A stretch of 64,000 nt of DNA. It comes from Salipaludibacillus aurantiacus (GTDB lineage: Bacteria > Bacillota > Bacilli > Bacillales > Salisediminibacteriaceae). The translations under genes and the position numbers were made by a program. The stretch spans positions 1 to 64,000 of the forward strand of contig NZ_FOGT01000008.1 in NCBI RefSeq assembly GCF_900111295.1, given 5' to 3'. This document shows, piece by piece, positions 18,710 through 28,264 of this stretch (the stretch's first letter is position 1; the number at the start of each line of letters is the position of its first letter). The notes under the pieces are model-generated. The model worked only from the letters and a program-made list of their open reading frames with translations, did not search any database and was not told the origin of the DNA.

Positions 18710-19880
18710 TCAGGCACTCGGTTTAAGACAACTGCCACAGGAATTAAAACTTATACTTGCCTTACTTCAAGAGAGAAACCATGACGTTTACCAGAATCCC
18801 CGGCTCCTCACAACGATAAACTGGGATCTGTTTATAGAATTATGTGTGCATCACCGGCTTTATCCTTTATTATACCCTGAGATTAAAAAGCAGAAAGGAA
18901 AGGTGTTTCCTCCCTCTGTGGTCGAAACGCTCTTTCACTACTATCAGCAAAATACGTTTAATATGCTCCACTTATGTGGAGAGACAGCGTTTATAAATAA
19001 ATTGTTCACTGAAAATAACATTCGGCTTCTTTTTTTAAAAGGCCCCCATCTTGCCCGGGAACTTTACGGTGATTATTCTCTCCGTACCTCAAATGACCTT
19101 GATTTTCTTATTCAAGGCCAGGATTTGGAGACAGCAGAGAAGCTTCTTGAAAAACATGGATACGAGAAAGAAGACTATATCCGAACTGTCTTAAATGACT
19201 GGAAATGGCGCCACCATCATGTCACATATTATCATCCTGATAAAGGAACAAAACTGGAAGTTCACTGGCGGCTTCATCCGGGTCCAGGCAAAGAACCTGA
19301 TTTTAACGACTTATGGGCGCGCAGAAAGACCGGCACCTTTACGGAAACGCCTGTCTGTACCCTCGGGAAAGAAGATTTGTTTGTCTTTCTCGCTTTACAT
19401 GGAGCTCGGCATGGCTGGTCAAGACTGCGCTGGCTCTGTGATATTCACCAGCTCACAGGACAAGCTCTCGACCAGGTCCTTCTGAAAAAGTTATTAAAAG
19501 CATCTGGCAGCGTTCATATTGGAGAGCAGGCATTACGCTTATCGGCCATTTTAATGAATACCGCCATACCGGAAGGAAAAGGGTCGTTCCGCTTTAAGAA
19601 AAGGTCTGAAAAACTTGCGGATCGGGCATTTTATTACTTTAAAAATATGGTCAACCTTCATACGGATCCCGTGCCGGAAGAGGTCTCGGAGTACCATAAA
19701 CACTATTTATTTTCACTGATGTCTTACCCGCAGAAGGCCGTTTTTTTGCTCAGTTTTCTATACCCTTACCCCGAAGATGCCGAGACAATGCCGTTACCAA
19801 AACCGCTTCATTTTTTGTATTTTCCATTGCGGCCGTTTTTATGGGCATGGAGGAAAACGAGGAAACAAGCGGTAACTTAG
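18702..19880 (+). CDS. Nucleotidyltransferase-fold protein of the lasso cluster
   Basis: A 392-residue member of the NTP_transf_5-type family commonly found beside Firmicute lasso genes. Seen: FLKGPHLARELYGDYSLR followed by SNDLDFLI, whose DxD would bind metal, near residues 108-137. The start is ATG 18702 after AAGGAG, inside the end of B2. Its role in lasso clusters is not established to my knowledge; nucleotidyl transfer onto the peptide, perhaps building on the C-terminal phosphate, is a reasonable guess. The ABC exporter follows after 9 bases. Confidence 0.8.
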   Translation: MDNQALGLRQLPQELKLILALLQERNHDVYQNPRLLTTINWDLFIELCVHHRLYPLLYPEIKKQKGKVFPPSVVETLFHYYQQNTFNMLHLCGETAFINKLFTENNIRLLFLKGPHLARELYGDYSLRTSNDLDFLIQGQDLETAEKLLEKHGYEKEDYIRTVLNDWKWRHHHVTYYHPDKGTKLEVHWRLHPGPGKEPDFNDLWARRKTGTFTETPVCTLGKEDLFVFLALHGARHGWSRLRWLCDIHQLTGQALDQVLLKKLLKASGSVHIGEQALRLSAILMNTAIPEGKGSFRFKKRSEKLADRAFYYFKNMVNLHTDPVPEEVSEYHKHYLFSLMSYPQKAVFLLSFLYPYPEDAETMPLPKPLHFLYFPLRPFLWAWRKTRKQAVT

Positions 19881-19889
19881 GAGGATACT

Positions 19890-21692
19890 ATGAAACCTGT
19901 GTTTTATTTTCTAAAGCAAATTCATTTATATGCCGGGAAAATCCTCTATTTCAACCTCATTGCTATGAGTCTGATCGGCCTGCTGGATGGTATAGGTATA
20001 TTATTGCTGATTCCAATGCTCAGCATGAGCGGGGTAGTCGAACTTGATGCTGGTGGGACGCCTGTCGCCGGTCTGTTTGAATTTTTACAGGGCGTGCCAG
20101 CCTCGGTCGGTCTGCCGGTGATTTTATTAATTTTTGTATTAATTGCGGTAGCCCAGAACCTTCTGCAACGGCAAATTACCGTCAAAAATGCCATGATTCA
20201 GCATGGCTTTTTCCGTTATATGAGAGTAAAAACGTATCAGTCTCTGCTTAACGCAAACTGGCGGTTTTTTATTAAAAAAAGGAAATCGGATCTCGTCAAT
20301 TTATTAACTGCCGAAATTGCCCGGGCAAGCGCAGGCACGCATTCTTTCTTACAGTTTTTTGCTTCACTCATTTTCACATTGATACAAATTGGAATTGCGA
20401 TCTGGCTGTCACCTGTAATTACTGCATTTGTTATGATTTGCGGTCTTGTGCTCATTTTCCTGAACAGAAAGTTTCTGAAACGGTCCCATGCTCTGGGACA
20501 GAGAAATTTCACGTTGGGAAAAGCGTATCTCGGAGGAATCACCGACCAGATTAACGGAATTAAAGATATTAAGAGCAATACGTTAGAAGAATCGCGGATG
20601 GACTGGTACCGGTCCATCACTAAACAGATGGAACAGGAACAGGTGGAATATACGAAGTTAAAAACAAAGTCACAGCTTTATTATAAAGTTGCTTCAGCCT
20701 GTTTAATAGCAGTGTTTATATTTATAGCCATTCATTTGTTTCAAGCCCAGGGAGCAGAACTGCTTCTCATCATCGTCATTTTCTCGAGGCTTTGGCCGAA
20801 AGTGGCGGGTATTCAAGGTTCGTTGGAGGATATTGCGACAAAACTGCCGGCGTTTAAAGCGGTGGTTTCCTTGCAGGAAGAAGCTGAAAAATCACAGGAA
20901 CTGGCTTATGAGAACGCAGATGGAGCTAACGTGAGACCTCTTCGAATGGATAAAGGCATTGAATGCAGAAACGTTTTTTTCCGCTACCGCGAAAAGGAGG
21001 AGAAGTATGCGTTAAAGAATATTAATCTATTTTTGCCAGCTAATCATATGACTGCTGTTGTCGGCCGTTCCGGCGCAGGGAAAAGCACATTAATCGATAC
21101 GTTGATGGGATTAAATGAGCCGGCGTCTGGTGAGGTTCTGATAGACGGAACGCCGCTGACCCGGGAAAATTTAATTGCCTGGAGACGTGCGATCAGTTAT
21201 GTCCCGCAGGACCCGTTTCTATTTAATGAGAGCATTAAGGAGAATTTGAAATTGGTGAAACCGGATGCAACTGACACGGATATTTGGGAAGCGCTCGAGT
21301 TTTCATCTGCAGCAGAGTTTGTCAAAAAGCTGCCGGAAGGAATCGATACGCTGATCGGGGACCGGGGGATCAGACTTTCCGGGGGGGAGCGCCAGCGTCT
21401 CGTGATAGCGAGAGCCATACTCCGGAAGCCTTCTGTGCTGATTTTAGACGAGGCGACTAGTTCTCTGGATACTGAAAATGAGCTGAAAATACAACAGGCA
21501 CTTGAACGCCTGAAAGGGGAAATGACGATTATTGTTATTGCCCACCGGCTTTCAACGATCCGAAATGCAGACCAGGTATTAGTGTTAGATGAAGGAAGGT
21601 TAATCGAAAAAGGCAAATTCGGGCAATTGGCTGATAAAAAACGGGGGGTATTTAACAACTTGTTAAAAAGCCAGGTGAACGCTACCCTGTAA
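19890..21692 (+). CDS. Lasso peptide ABC exporter D
   Basis: A 600-residue half-transporter: membrane domain (about residues 15-310, six hydrophobic segments) and ATPase with Walker A GRSGAGKSTLID near 391, signature LSGGERQR near 497, Walker B VLILDEATSSLD and H-loop IAHRLST. In lasso clusters this protein exports the mature peptide and gives producer immunity. No peptidase domain is present, consistent with leader removal by B2. The start is ATG after TTAGGAGG. It is more GC-rich than the glycan-cluster exporter at 5128, and the two are only distantly alike. Confidence 0.9.
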   Translation: MKPVFYFLKQIHLYAGKILYFNLIAMSLIGLLDGIGILLLIPMLSMSGVVELDAGGTPVAGLFEFLQGVPASVGLPVILLIFVLIAVAQNLLQRQITVKNAMIQHGFFRYMRVKTYQSLLNANWRFFIKKRKSDLVNLLTAEIARASAGTHSFLQFFASLIFTLIQIGIAIWLSPVITAFVMICGLVLIFLNRKFLKRSHALGQRNFTLGKAYLGGITDQINGIKDIKSNTLEESRMDWYRSITKQMEQEQVEYTKLKTKSQLYYKVASACLIAVFIFIAIHLFQAQGAELLLIIVIFSRLWPKVAGIQGSLEDIATKLPAFKAVVSLQEEAEKSQELAYENADGANVRPLRMDKGIECRNVFFRYREKEEKYALKNINLFLPANHMTAVVGRSGAGKSTLIDTLMGLNEPASGEVLIDGTPLTRENLIAWRRAISYVPQDPFLFNESIKENLKLVKPDATDTDIWEALEFSSAAEFVKKLPEGIDTLIGDRGIRLSGGERQRLVIARAILRKPSVLILDEATSSLDTENELKIQQALERLKGEMTIIVIAHRLSTIRNADQVLVLDEGRLIEKGKFGQLADKKRGVFNNLLKSQVNATL

Positions 21693-21709
21693 CGTTAGGA
21701 GATATGATC

Positions 21710-22705
21710 ATGCGAAAGAAGAGGGGGAGCGTCCTGGTTATTATAATGCTGCTTTTCATTACAGCAGTCGTCAGTTTTACGATCTGGGATAACAACCGGA
21801 TTATCCTTGCAGAACAGGATATAGAAATTGAGGGCCTCCCCTCTGAGCTGGAAGGGTTTCGAATTCTTCAGGTGACCGACTTGCATGAAAAATATTTTGG
21901 AGAGAACCAGTCAAGGCTGAGTGATAAGATTAATGGAATTGACTATGATGTAATCGTCTTTACAGGGGATATGCTGGAGACAGGCAACACGACCAGTTTC
22001 CACCCTTTTTACTCGTTAATAGACGGCATTACGAATAAAGACCACGCGTTATTTGTCCATGGAAATTCCGATCCTGAACCTTACAGGTACGGCCGCCACA
22101 CGCCATTTGAAAAACATGAATTTATTATAGGGATGGAAGACAAAGGTGTCACTCTCCTGGAATCTGTCTACACGGTAGAGGTTGGTTCGGCTCACGTTCA
22201 CTTTACAGAATTCGAGTTATCGCTCGTTGACCCCGGGAAAAGCTTGGCAGAAATCGACCAGCAGGCAAAAATCGAGCAGAGTGAGCATTACCAGGACTAT
22301 TTAAATCATCAAAGGGATTTGCTTGAAGAGATGCAAGTGCTGGATGAGGCCGGCGAAGAGGATGTCCTGATTTCCTTGTACCATTATCCTATTGTAGACT
22401 TTCGGGTTGATCTTCTGATGGATGACCCGGACTCTCTGTTAAGAGACTTTGATCTGATGCTCGCCGGGCATTATCATGGCGGCCAGATTCGTCTGCCGTT
22501 TGTAGGCGCGCCGTTTGTCCCGGAGCCTTATTATGAGCGAAGCGGATTATTCCCGCCCCAGGACCGCATTAAGGGGCTGTGGGAATACCGGGGGCTAAAA
22601 CAGTATGTGAGCGCGGGCCTCGGCAGCAGCGAAGCTCTTCCTTTATTAAACTTCCGCTTTTTAAACCCTCCTGAAATAAACCTTCTTACTTTAAAGTCTA
22701 AATAG
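21710..22705 (+). CDS. Membrane-anchored metallophosphoesterase
   Basis: A calcineurin-like phosphoesterase of about 331 residues with an N-terminal membrane anchor (VLVIIMLLFITAVVSFTIW), so the catalytic domain faces outside. Seen: VTDLHEKYFG (DxH), FTGDML (GD), HGNSDPEP (GN-type motif with S instead of the usual H) and LAGHYHGGQIRLP (GHxHGGQ). I chose ATG 21710, 8 bases after TTAGGAG; ATG 21704 is too close. It lies 17 bases after the exporter gene and is probably the last gene of the lasso operon. It could trim phosphate from exported peptide, or act on lipids or wall polymers as YkuE-like enzymes do. Confidence 0.85.
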   Translation: MRKKRGSVLVIIMLLFITAVVSFTIWDNNRIILAEQDIEIEGLPSELEGFRILQVTDLHEKYFGENQSRLSDKINGIDYDVIVFTGDMLETGNTTSFHPFYSLIDGITNKDHALFVHGNSDPEPYRYGRHTPFEKHEFIIGMEDKGVTLLESVYTVEVGSAHVHFTEFELSLVDPGKSLAEIDQQAKIEQSEHYQDYLNHQRDLLEEMQVLDEAGEEDVLISLYHYPIVDFRVDLLMDDPDSLLRDFDLMLAGHYHGGQIRLPFVGAPFVPEPYYERSGLFPPQDRIKGLWEYRGLKQYVSAGLGSSEALPLLNFRFLNPPEINLLTLKSK

Positions 22706-22945
22706 AATGCCCCATTATAAACTGGGTATTCTTTACCCCCTTTAATTTATCTTCCCTTAAAAAACCAGTTGTTTCAACAGGTTTGTGAATACAGCTGGTT
22801 ATTCCTCCGTTTTTTCACTGTTAACCCGCCCAGCAAGTTACTCTAATAAGTATTTCCCTGAATCATGAGAACTGGTTCCCTCACTAAGTTAATTGGCTGG
22901 CCTCTCCGCAGCCTCGTCCCGTTTACATTTTTTCTGCTCTACAGG

Positions 22946-22956
22946 TGTGGTACAAT
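22946..22956 (+). promoter_or_regulatory. Possible extended -10 promoter for rlmCD
   Basis: TGTGGTACAAT has the TGnTAnnAT form, 41 bases before the chosen start, with no convincing -35. The preceding 22706-22945 holds a weak AACCAG/CTGGTT stem-loop (about 22761-22800), possibly ending the lasso operon, and nothing else that I recognise. Confidence 0.45.
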
Positions 22957-22996
22957 CAAGTGCAGATAAATGCAGAACGGAAAGGATAAGAGGACT

Positions 22997-24373
22997 ATGA
23001 GCAAACAACAGCCGCCAGTGAAAAAGAACGAGATGGTGCAGGTGACCTTTGAGGATATTACCCACGACGGGTCAGGTGTAGCGAAAGTGGATGGTTATCC
23101 GCTGTTTGTAAAACGCGCCCTGCCAGGCGAGACAGCAGATGTGAAAGTAATTAATGTGAAGAAAAATTACGGCTTTGGCCGCCTGATGGAATTAAAGGAA
23201 ACGAGCCCAGAGAGAGTCGAGCCGCCATGCCCGATCTTTAAACAATGCGGCGGGTGTCAGCTTCAGCACTTAAGCTATGAAGGCCAGCTGGAGTATAAAC
23301 AGAAACAGGTAAAAGACGTCCTCGAGCGGATCGGGGGACTGAACGTGCCCGTGCATCCGACACTCGGCATGGAAGACCCTTGGCGTTACCGCAATAAATC
23401 CCAGGTACCGGTGGGCGAGAATAACGGCGAACTTGTGGCGGGGTTCTTTGCGGAGCGGAGCCATACGATTGTCGATATGGAAAGCTGTGTCATTCAGCGT
23501 GAAGACAACGACCGTGTTGTCCAGCTTGTGAAAAAACTGGCCAAACAGTACGGCATTCGCGGATACGATGACCGCATCCATAAAGGCACCTTAAGGCACG
23601 TGGTTGTCAGGCATGCGAAACATACCGGCCAGCTGATGGTGGTTCTTGTAACGAAAGGAAAAGAGCTGCCTAATAAGAAAAATCTCATTCAGGCGCTGAA
23701 AGATGAGTTGCCGAACATTACCTCGATTGTTCAAAACATTAATCCAAAGCGGACGAATGTTATTTTTGGCGACAAAACAGAAGTGCTTTGGGGCGAAGAA
23801 GTCATTTATGATTACATCGGTGAGATTAAATTTGCCATCTCTGCCCGGTCATTTTACCAGGTGAATCCGGAACAGACAAAAGTCCTTTACGATAAAGCAC
23901 TGGAATTTGCGCAGCTCACAGGTAAAGAAACAGTGATTGATGCATACTGCGGGATCGGCACGATCAGCCTGTTCCTGGCGCAGAACGCGAAGCAGGTGTA
24001 CGGAGTGGAAGTGGTGCCTGAAGCGGTATCAGATGCGAAACGGAATGCTAAGCTGAACCATATCGATAATGCCGAGTTCGTTGTCGGGGAAGCGGAAAGT
24101 GTTATGCCGTGGTGGCAGGCACAGGGCCTTCACCCTGATGTGATTGTAGTCGACCCGCCGCGGAAAGGGTGTGACGAAGCCCTTCTTGAATCGATGACCG
24201 CGATGAAGCCGGAGAGGATCGTCTATGTCTCATGCAACCCGGCGACGTTGGCCCGTGACCTGAAATATTTAGAAGAAAAAAACTACGCGACACAGGAAGT
24301 CCAGCCTGTCGATATGTTTCCGCAGACGGGGCATATTGAATGCGTGTCGCAGATAGTTTTAAAAGACGATTAA
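22997..24373 (+). CDS. rlmCD: 23S rRNA (uracil-5-)-methyltransferase
   Basis: A 458-residue TrmA/RlmCD-family enzyme that makes 5-methyluridine in 23S rRNA from S-adenosylmethionine. Seen: an N-terminal TRAM domain (residues 11-70), iron-sulfur cysteines in [17 protein letters not shown] (C78, C84, C87), the SAM site [24 protein letters not shown], and the catalytic Cys in [13 protein letters not shown] chose ATG 22997 after AGGATAAGAGGA over an upstream ATG at 22970. Its last residues (IVLKDD) are encoded by the integrated element: the native end, reading IVKK, lies at about 45.03 kb. Its stop overlaps the stop of the convergent integrase. Confidence 0.93.
   Translation: MSKQQPPVKKNEMVQVTFEDITHDGSGVAKVDGYPLFVKRALPGETADVKVINVKKNYGFGRLMELKETSPERVEPPCPIFKQCGGCQLQHLSYEGQLEYKQKQVKDVLERIGGLNVPVHPTLGMEDPWRYRNKSQVPVGENNGELVAGFFAERSHTIVDMESCVIQREDNDRVVQLVKKLAKQYGIRGYDDRIHKGTLRHVVVRHAKHTGQLMVVLVTKGKELPNKKNLIQALKDELPNITSIVQNINPKRTNVIFGDKTEVLWGEEVIYDYIGEIKFAISARSFYQVNPEQTKVLYDKALEFAQLTGKETVIDAYCGIGTISLFLAQNAKQVYGVEVVPEAVSDAKRNAKLNHIDNAEFVVGEAESVMPWWQAQGLHPDVIVVDPPRKGCDEALLESMTAMKPERIVYVSCNPATLARDLKYLEEKNYATQEVQPVDMFPQTGHIECVSQIVLKDD
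24343..24373 (+). repeat. attL-like junction in the rlmCD 3' end
   Basis: GAATGCGTGTCGCAGATAGTT here matches GAGTGCGTCTCGCAGATAGTT at about 45013-45033 except at two positions. The 12-base identity TCGCAGATAGTT is the likely crossover region. Left of it is rlmCD; right of it the sequence becomes element DNA (integrase 3' end). Confidence 0.7.
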
Positions 24374-25854
24374 TTTTGTTTTGAAAACACGGAGAAACGG
24401 TACGAAATAAAGGGTTTACCTTGCTTGTTCACTTCGATTCTGTTTACAAAGTGACTTAATAAATCGGATGAAACCTCTTTTAAAGGAAGAAACTGAGCAA
24501 TTATTTTTTTCACACTTTCCAGCTCTTTAAATAATTGTTCATCGTGGAGCGACTCATCGAGTTCGCTCCTTTTCTTTTCTTGATGTTTTATTTTAACTTC
24601 TAGTTCAGTGGAAATCTCCCTGTAATCATTCTCCGTAATCACATTTTCAGCAAGCAGGTCAATGTAACGTTTCTTTTTGGATTTTAATGATTGAATTGTT
24701 TTTGAGATTTTAGTGACTTGAACCTGACTCTGAGTCTTTTGTGCTTTTCTTTCACTCTTTAATTTTGATAGCTGGGATTCATCCGTAATGAGATGATGTA
24801 TCTCTTTAATATCGGATAAAATTCGCTCTACAAGCGTCTGTTCTTTAATGGTGTGTGTTGTACAAGCGATATTACCATGTCTTGCATAACCTCCGCAGAT
24901 ATACCCCGCTCTGTTTTGTCTATACCACATCCCAGACCCGCAATCGGAGCAATAAAGAAAGTTTGTGAATAAATGTTTTTGAGGCTTGGTGATATTTGTC
25001 TTTCTCGTTTTCATGAGCTTTTGAGCTGTTTCAAAATCCTCATGGGTGATTAAAGCTGGGTGAGCATTTTTAATAATAAGATGCTTGTCTTTTGAAACTG
25101 CTTCTCTCGCTTCTGTTGTGACACTCCGAGTAGTTTCACGATGCTGCACTAAATCTCCCGTATAGTGAGGGTTTCTCAGAATGCTTTTTACAGAAGACCC
25201 GTACCAAAATTGTCCTGCATTTTTTTTGCCTGCTTCAGTTGCAGGAGTGGGATAACCTTGATTGGATAAGGTGCGTGCAATAGAGTCAAAACCCATTCCC
25301 GAGAGATACATCTGAAAAATATTTTTGACGACTTCGGGTTTATAATCATTTGTCGGGATTAACTTTTTGTTAACTACTTGATATCCATAAGGTGGAATGG
25401 AACCTATAAATTCTCCTTTCTGAGCCTTGGAGAATAATGCTGCTTTAATTCTCTCTGAAGTTCTTTGGGATTCTTGCTCATATACCCACGCATATAAACC
25501 AAACATATGAACATTACCTTCTGTGGAATTAATTGCATTATCGAAGGTGATGATGTGAACGCCATTGTTTTCTGCCACATCTTTAATCTCATACGAAAGC
25601 TTGCCGTTCCGTGCGAGTCTTGAGAGCTCTTTAGAGATAATCACATCAAATAAACCCTTCTTTGCATCCTCAATCATCCGCTTCAGATTTCCTCGTTTTT
25701 TATCTTTTGTTCCGCTTTCTACATCAATATAAAATTGATAAAGCTCCCACCTCTTTTCAGCAATTACGTTGTAAAAGAATCGCTGTTGGTTCACTAAGGA
25801 TGTTTTTTGCTCTTCCTTTTTAGAAGACACCCTGATGTACACAGCACATTTCAT
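24370..25854 (-). CDS. Large serine recombinase, probable element integrase
   Basis: A 494-residue large serine recombinase that would integrate the element into the rlmCD 3' end. Seen: catalytic YIRVSS (Ser10), the resolvase catalytic domain with [13 protein letters not shown], a recombinase domain near 160-270, a zinc ribbon [14 protein letters not shown] with a second Cys pair, and a coiled coil near 370-440. The ATG start at 25854 has GGAG 10 bases upstream, partly inside a hairpin. Its stop codon overlaps the rlmCD stop tail-to-tail, placing it at the extreme left end of the element. It is clearly related to the recombinase at 35260. Confidence 0.9.
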   Translation of the reverse strand: MKCAVYIRVSSKKEEQKTSLVNQQRFFYNVIAEKRWELYQFYIDVESGTKDKKRGNLKRMIEDAKKGLFDVIISKELSRLARNGKLSYEIKDVAENNGVHIITFDNAINSTEGNVHMFGLYAWVYEQESQRTSERIKAALFSKAQKGEFIGSIPPYGYQVVNKKLIPTNDYKPEVVKNIFQMYLSGMGFDSIARTLSNQGYPTPATEAGKKNAGQFWYGSSVKSILRNPHYTGDLVQHRETTRSVTTEAREAVSKDKHLIIKNAHPALITHEDFETAQKLMKTRKTNITKPQKHLFTNFLYCSDCGSGMWYRQNRAGYICGGYARHGNIACTTHTIKEQTLVERILSDIKEIHHLITDESQLSKLKSERKAQKTQSQVQVTKISKTIQSLKSKKKRYIDLLAENVITENDYREISTELEVKIKHQEKKRSELDESLHDEQLFKELESVKKIIAQFLPLKEVSSDLLSHFVNRIEVNKQGKPFISYRFSVFSKQN

Positions 25855-25856
25855 GC

Positions 25857-25882
25857 CATCTCAACTCCATTCTGTTGAGATG
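25857..25882 (-). promoter_or_regulatory. Hairpin over the integrase translation start region
   Basis: CATCTCAAC and GTTGAGATG form a perfect 9-bp stem with an 8-base loop, ending 2 bases before the integrase ATG. The GGAG ribosome site straddles loop and stem, so folding should reduce translation. The palindrome could instead be an autoregulatory operator. Confidence 0.55.
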
Positions 25883-25884
25883 CA

Positions 25885-25897
25885 GTAGTGTTTACCT
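25885..25897 (-). repeat. Short sequence shared with the right-end att regions
   Basis: Read on the minus strand this is AGGTAAACACTAC, nearly identical to AAGTAAACACCACTAC at 43691-43706 and AGGCAAACACCACTAC at 44957-44972. It may be an integrase arm-binding or regulatory site. Confidence 0.4.
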
Positions 25898-25989
25898 ACC
25901 ACAATCATTGGCAAAAGAGAAACAGAATAATCAAATAGTTATTTAGAAAAATATGGTGAAATAAGTAAATTGATTAGAAGTTCAAATAT

Positions 25990-26069
25990 GTTTCTAAACT
26001 CACAGTGATTTTTTATCTTAAACTACCGACAAATATAATGTAAATATATGTTAAAATAAATGTTGAATT
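25990..26069 (+). promoter_or_regulatory. Promoter block duplicated upstream of HNH and OLD genes
   Basis: About 80 bases containing the extended -10 TATGTTAAAAT (26047-26057). A homologous block lies upstream of the OLD gene on the other strand (30167-30242); the last 30 bases are almost identical. A second short repeat (25917-25937 and 30236-30256, 20 of 21 bases alike) lies next to each block. The remaining 25898-26143 holds nothing else that I recognise. Confidence 0.6.
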
Positions 26070-26143
26070 GGACTTGAGTTCGTGAAAATAAGTACTTAAA
26101 GGCGAGGATAGCTTAATAAAAATTTCTGTGTGGGAGGATTTTA

Positions 26144-26953
26144 ATGGCTGTTAAAGACCAACATTTAGCGTTAAGCTCTGGAATGGGCTTAGCTGGAATT
26201 GCTGTCACTAACTTTTGGGAGTATTATGATTCAGTATTTAATGAATTCAAAGAGGAAATAATTAAAGCTGTAATTAAACCGAAAAAACTAACAGCAGTTC
26301 ATCATTATCTTAATTATTTCCCGGATTTTGATGAGGAGATACACAACCTAAAAGATGCTTTGGATATACCTGAAGTATTTGATTTTATTGAAAGAACTCT
26401 TGCTGAAGTGAAACTTACTACAGACCTTCCTACGCCAGATTTTAGTGAGTGTGATGATAATGGAGGGCATTTTGATTGTGACTGTTTTAAAATAGTTCAA
26501 CAGTGGATGAAATATTCTTCTGATAATAACGAAAAAATAGCTGAGTTAGTAATTCACTCTGCATTTCAGTTTGTTTTCCAAGATAGAAAGTTCCTTCGGG
26601 ATTTTCATTTGGAGCTGGCAGAATTCATCGAATATGAAATGGACTACATAAAAAAACTATACCCTGAATATGTAACTAAAAAGGGAAGAATAAAGAGACA
26701 ATACTTTCCAGAGTGGCTGAAGTCAGCTGTTTTTTATCGGGATAAAGGTACGTGTGTTATATGCCGCTGTGATTTATCAAATTTGATAAGAAGCCAAAAT
26801 AAGATTCACCTTGACCATATTGTTCCTTTAGAATTGTACGGTACAAATGACCCTTCTAATATGCAACTACTTTGTGAAACTTGCAATTCTTCTAAAGGAG
26901 CACGGTCCACAGCTACTAGCGCTGTAAATGTTCCTTGTTGGAACTTATTTTAA
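26144..26953 (+). CDS. HNH endonuclease-domain protein
   Basis: A 269-residue protein with a C-terminal HNH nuclease: CVICRCDLS (CxxC, about residue 204), LDHIVPLELYGTNDPSNMQLL with the catalytic His, then CETCNSSKGA for the second zinc pair. The first 190 residues are helical and unassigned; they include a Cys-rich patch ECDDNGGHFDCDCF that could bind another metal. The start is ATG after GGGAGG. It is the first cargo gene after the integrase and beside putAbiC-like and OLD genes, so an antiphage role is likely but inferred. The ending TSAVNVPCW resembles the normal end of HNH domains, so I consider it complete. Confidence 0.8.
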   Translation: MAVKDQHLALSSGMGLAGIAVTNFWEYYDSVFNEFKEEIIKAVIKPKKLTAVHHYLNYFPDFDEEIHNLKDALDIPEVFDFIERTLAEVKLTTDLPTPDFSECDDNGGHFDCDCFKIVQQWMKYSSDNNEKIAELVIHSAFQFVFQDRKFLRDFHLELAEFIEYEMDYIKKLYPEYVTKKGRIKRQYFPEWLKSAVFYRDKGTCVICRCDLSNLIRSQNKIHLDHIVPLELYGTNDPSNMQLLCETCNSSKGARSTATSAVNVPCWNLF

Positions 26954-27101
26954 GGGTGAATTGGTTGATGACCTAAAAAGAGGTAAACTTGATATCCCAA
27001 GGAAAAATAATGAAGCACTATCAGTTATAAAAGCTATTTTTTATCGTTTTAAAAATTATTGTAAAGGCTGCCTGAGAGAAGAATACTTTAAACTCTATTA
27101 G
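26928..27101 (+). CDS. Small hypothetical protein overlapping the HNH gene
   Basis: A 57-residue ORF from an ATG inside the HNH 3' end (MFLVGTYFKGELVDDLKRG...), rich in Lys and aromatic residues with Cys residues near its end. No ribosome site is close. It could be a small accessory protein or the remnant of a longer C-terminus lost through a frameshift. Confidence 0.25.
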   Translation: MFLVGTYFKGELVDDLKRGKLDIPRKNNEALSVIKAIFYRFKNYCKGCLREEYFKLY

Positions 27102-27106
27102 AAATT

Positions 27107-27132
27107 AAGTGAACCACCGGTGCTGTTCACTT
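27107..27132 (+). terminator. Stem-loop after the HNH gene
   Basis: AAGTGAAC and GTTCACTT with a 10-base loop. The arms match the terminator at 31141 (AAGTGAACC/GGTTCACTT), so the two plus-strand cargo units end with related stem-loops. No T run follows here. Confidence 0.5.
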
Positions 27133-27265
27133 CATGTTATTAATAAAAAAGTTGGACATTGTCACACTTAGTATTCACTTCTCCAATACATATTTTTCTT
27201 CCAATCGATTTTCACAATTTATCTCCATTTCCAATGAAGGTATAAAATGTTTTTAATCTATAAGT

Positions 27266-28120
27266 TCACTCCCAATGTTCCTCAGAATTGTAATTATCAT
27301 TATCTAAAAATAAACTTATTTCGTTTAACTCAGACCCTAGAAATTCATCTATCTTTTCGAAAAATATTGAATGTTCCGCGTCAATTAAGAATGAATTATC
27401 AAAAGTATCGAAGAGAGCATTTTCATTAACAAGGTTATACAATAGGTCGTGTCCTACAGGAACAATTGAATGATAAAAAATTACTTTAAGTTCTGCTTGT
27501 GATAATTGTGCTTTTAATATTGAGGTATAATTTACTTTAAGTGAATTCTCTTCTAGTTGAGAAATCGACTCTAAAATATAGGATACATTTATAAAATAAT
27601 GAGCTAATATTGTTCCATATTTTGAATATAACTCGGTGATTGTCTGGTTTATAATGTGATATTCTAAATCTATTTCAACGTCTACCCCATATTTTTTATA
27701 CTCTTCATTTAATAGTCCATTAAATATTTCATCTATTTCCCTTGAAATCCACTCAAAACCCATTTTACCCTTTACTCTTTCCTTTTGGTTTACCTCAAAT
27801 TCAATATTATTTACACTTTCATTCTTTAAAGAAAGAAGACGAAACAATGAATTTTCAAATTGGAATAAATCGACCTTCTTCCCTTGCTGTTCCTGCTTTT
27901 TAATTGTTATCAATACACCAAATAATGTAAATAACCCTCCGAATATTCCCCCTAAGTAACTACCTAGAAAACTTATCCAGTCATTATTATATGCCATTTC
28001 ATACCACATAAAGTTATCCAAACTTACTATCCAGCTAACAAATATCGGAAAGCTTATTGCTAAAAACATTAAAATTAAGAAGTATTTATTATTAATTACA
28101 CCTAACAAGTATTTTGTCAT
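27266..28120 (-). CDS. putAbiC-like phage abortive infection protein
   Basis: A 284-residue protein resembling the putative phage abortive infection family (putAbiC). Seen: two N-terminal membrane helices (FLILMFLAISFPIFVSWIV and the GSYLGGIFGGLFTLFGVLIT segment), then cytoplasmic FENSLFRLLSLKNESVNNIEF, a pattern I associate with this family. Family members are thought to act at the membrane and cause cell arrest on phage infection, with an unknown mechanism. It is co-oriented with, and downstream of, the OLD gene, separated from it by a terminator. Confidence 0.72.
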   Translation of the reverse strand: MTKYLLGVINNKYFLILMFLAISFPIFVSWIVSLDNFMWYEMAYNNDWISFLGSYLGGIFGGLFTLFGVLITIKKQEQQGKKVDLFQFENSLFRLLSLKNESVNNIEFEVNQKERVKGKMGFEWISREIDEIFNGLLNEEYKKYGVDVEIDLEYHIINQTITELYSKYGTILAHYFINVSYILESISQLEENSLKVNYTSILKAQLSQAELKVIFYHSIVPVGHDLLYNLVNENALFDTFDNSFLIDAEHSIFFEKIDEFLGSELNEISLFLDNDNYNSEEHWE

Positions 28121-28191
28121 GTCTTTCCTCCATCTAACTTTAATTTAACTAAAAGAGGAACAGCACTTATTATCTACGTTCTACCAACAGA

Positions 28192-28220
28192 AAAATGCTA
28201 TCCCGTGATGATAGCATTTT
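28192..28220 (-). terminator. Terminator downstream of the OLD gene
   Basis: On the minus strand AAAATGCTATC, a 7-base loop, GATAGCATTTTT. It lies 45 bases past the OLD stop, before the putAbiC-like start. Confidence 0.75.
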
Positions 28221-28264
28221 ATATTTATGATGAATTGCTTAAAATACAGGTTCAGTTTAAAAAT

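Noticed and set aside
26881-27101. A frameshift truncating the HNH nuclease, with the rest of the protein in the next frame
   Set aside because: The protein already ends with a segment like the normal end of HNH domains (TSAVNVPCW), and both zinc Cys pairs and the catalytic His are intact.
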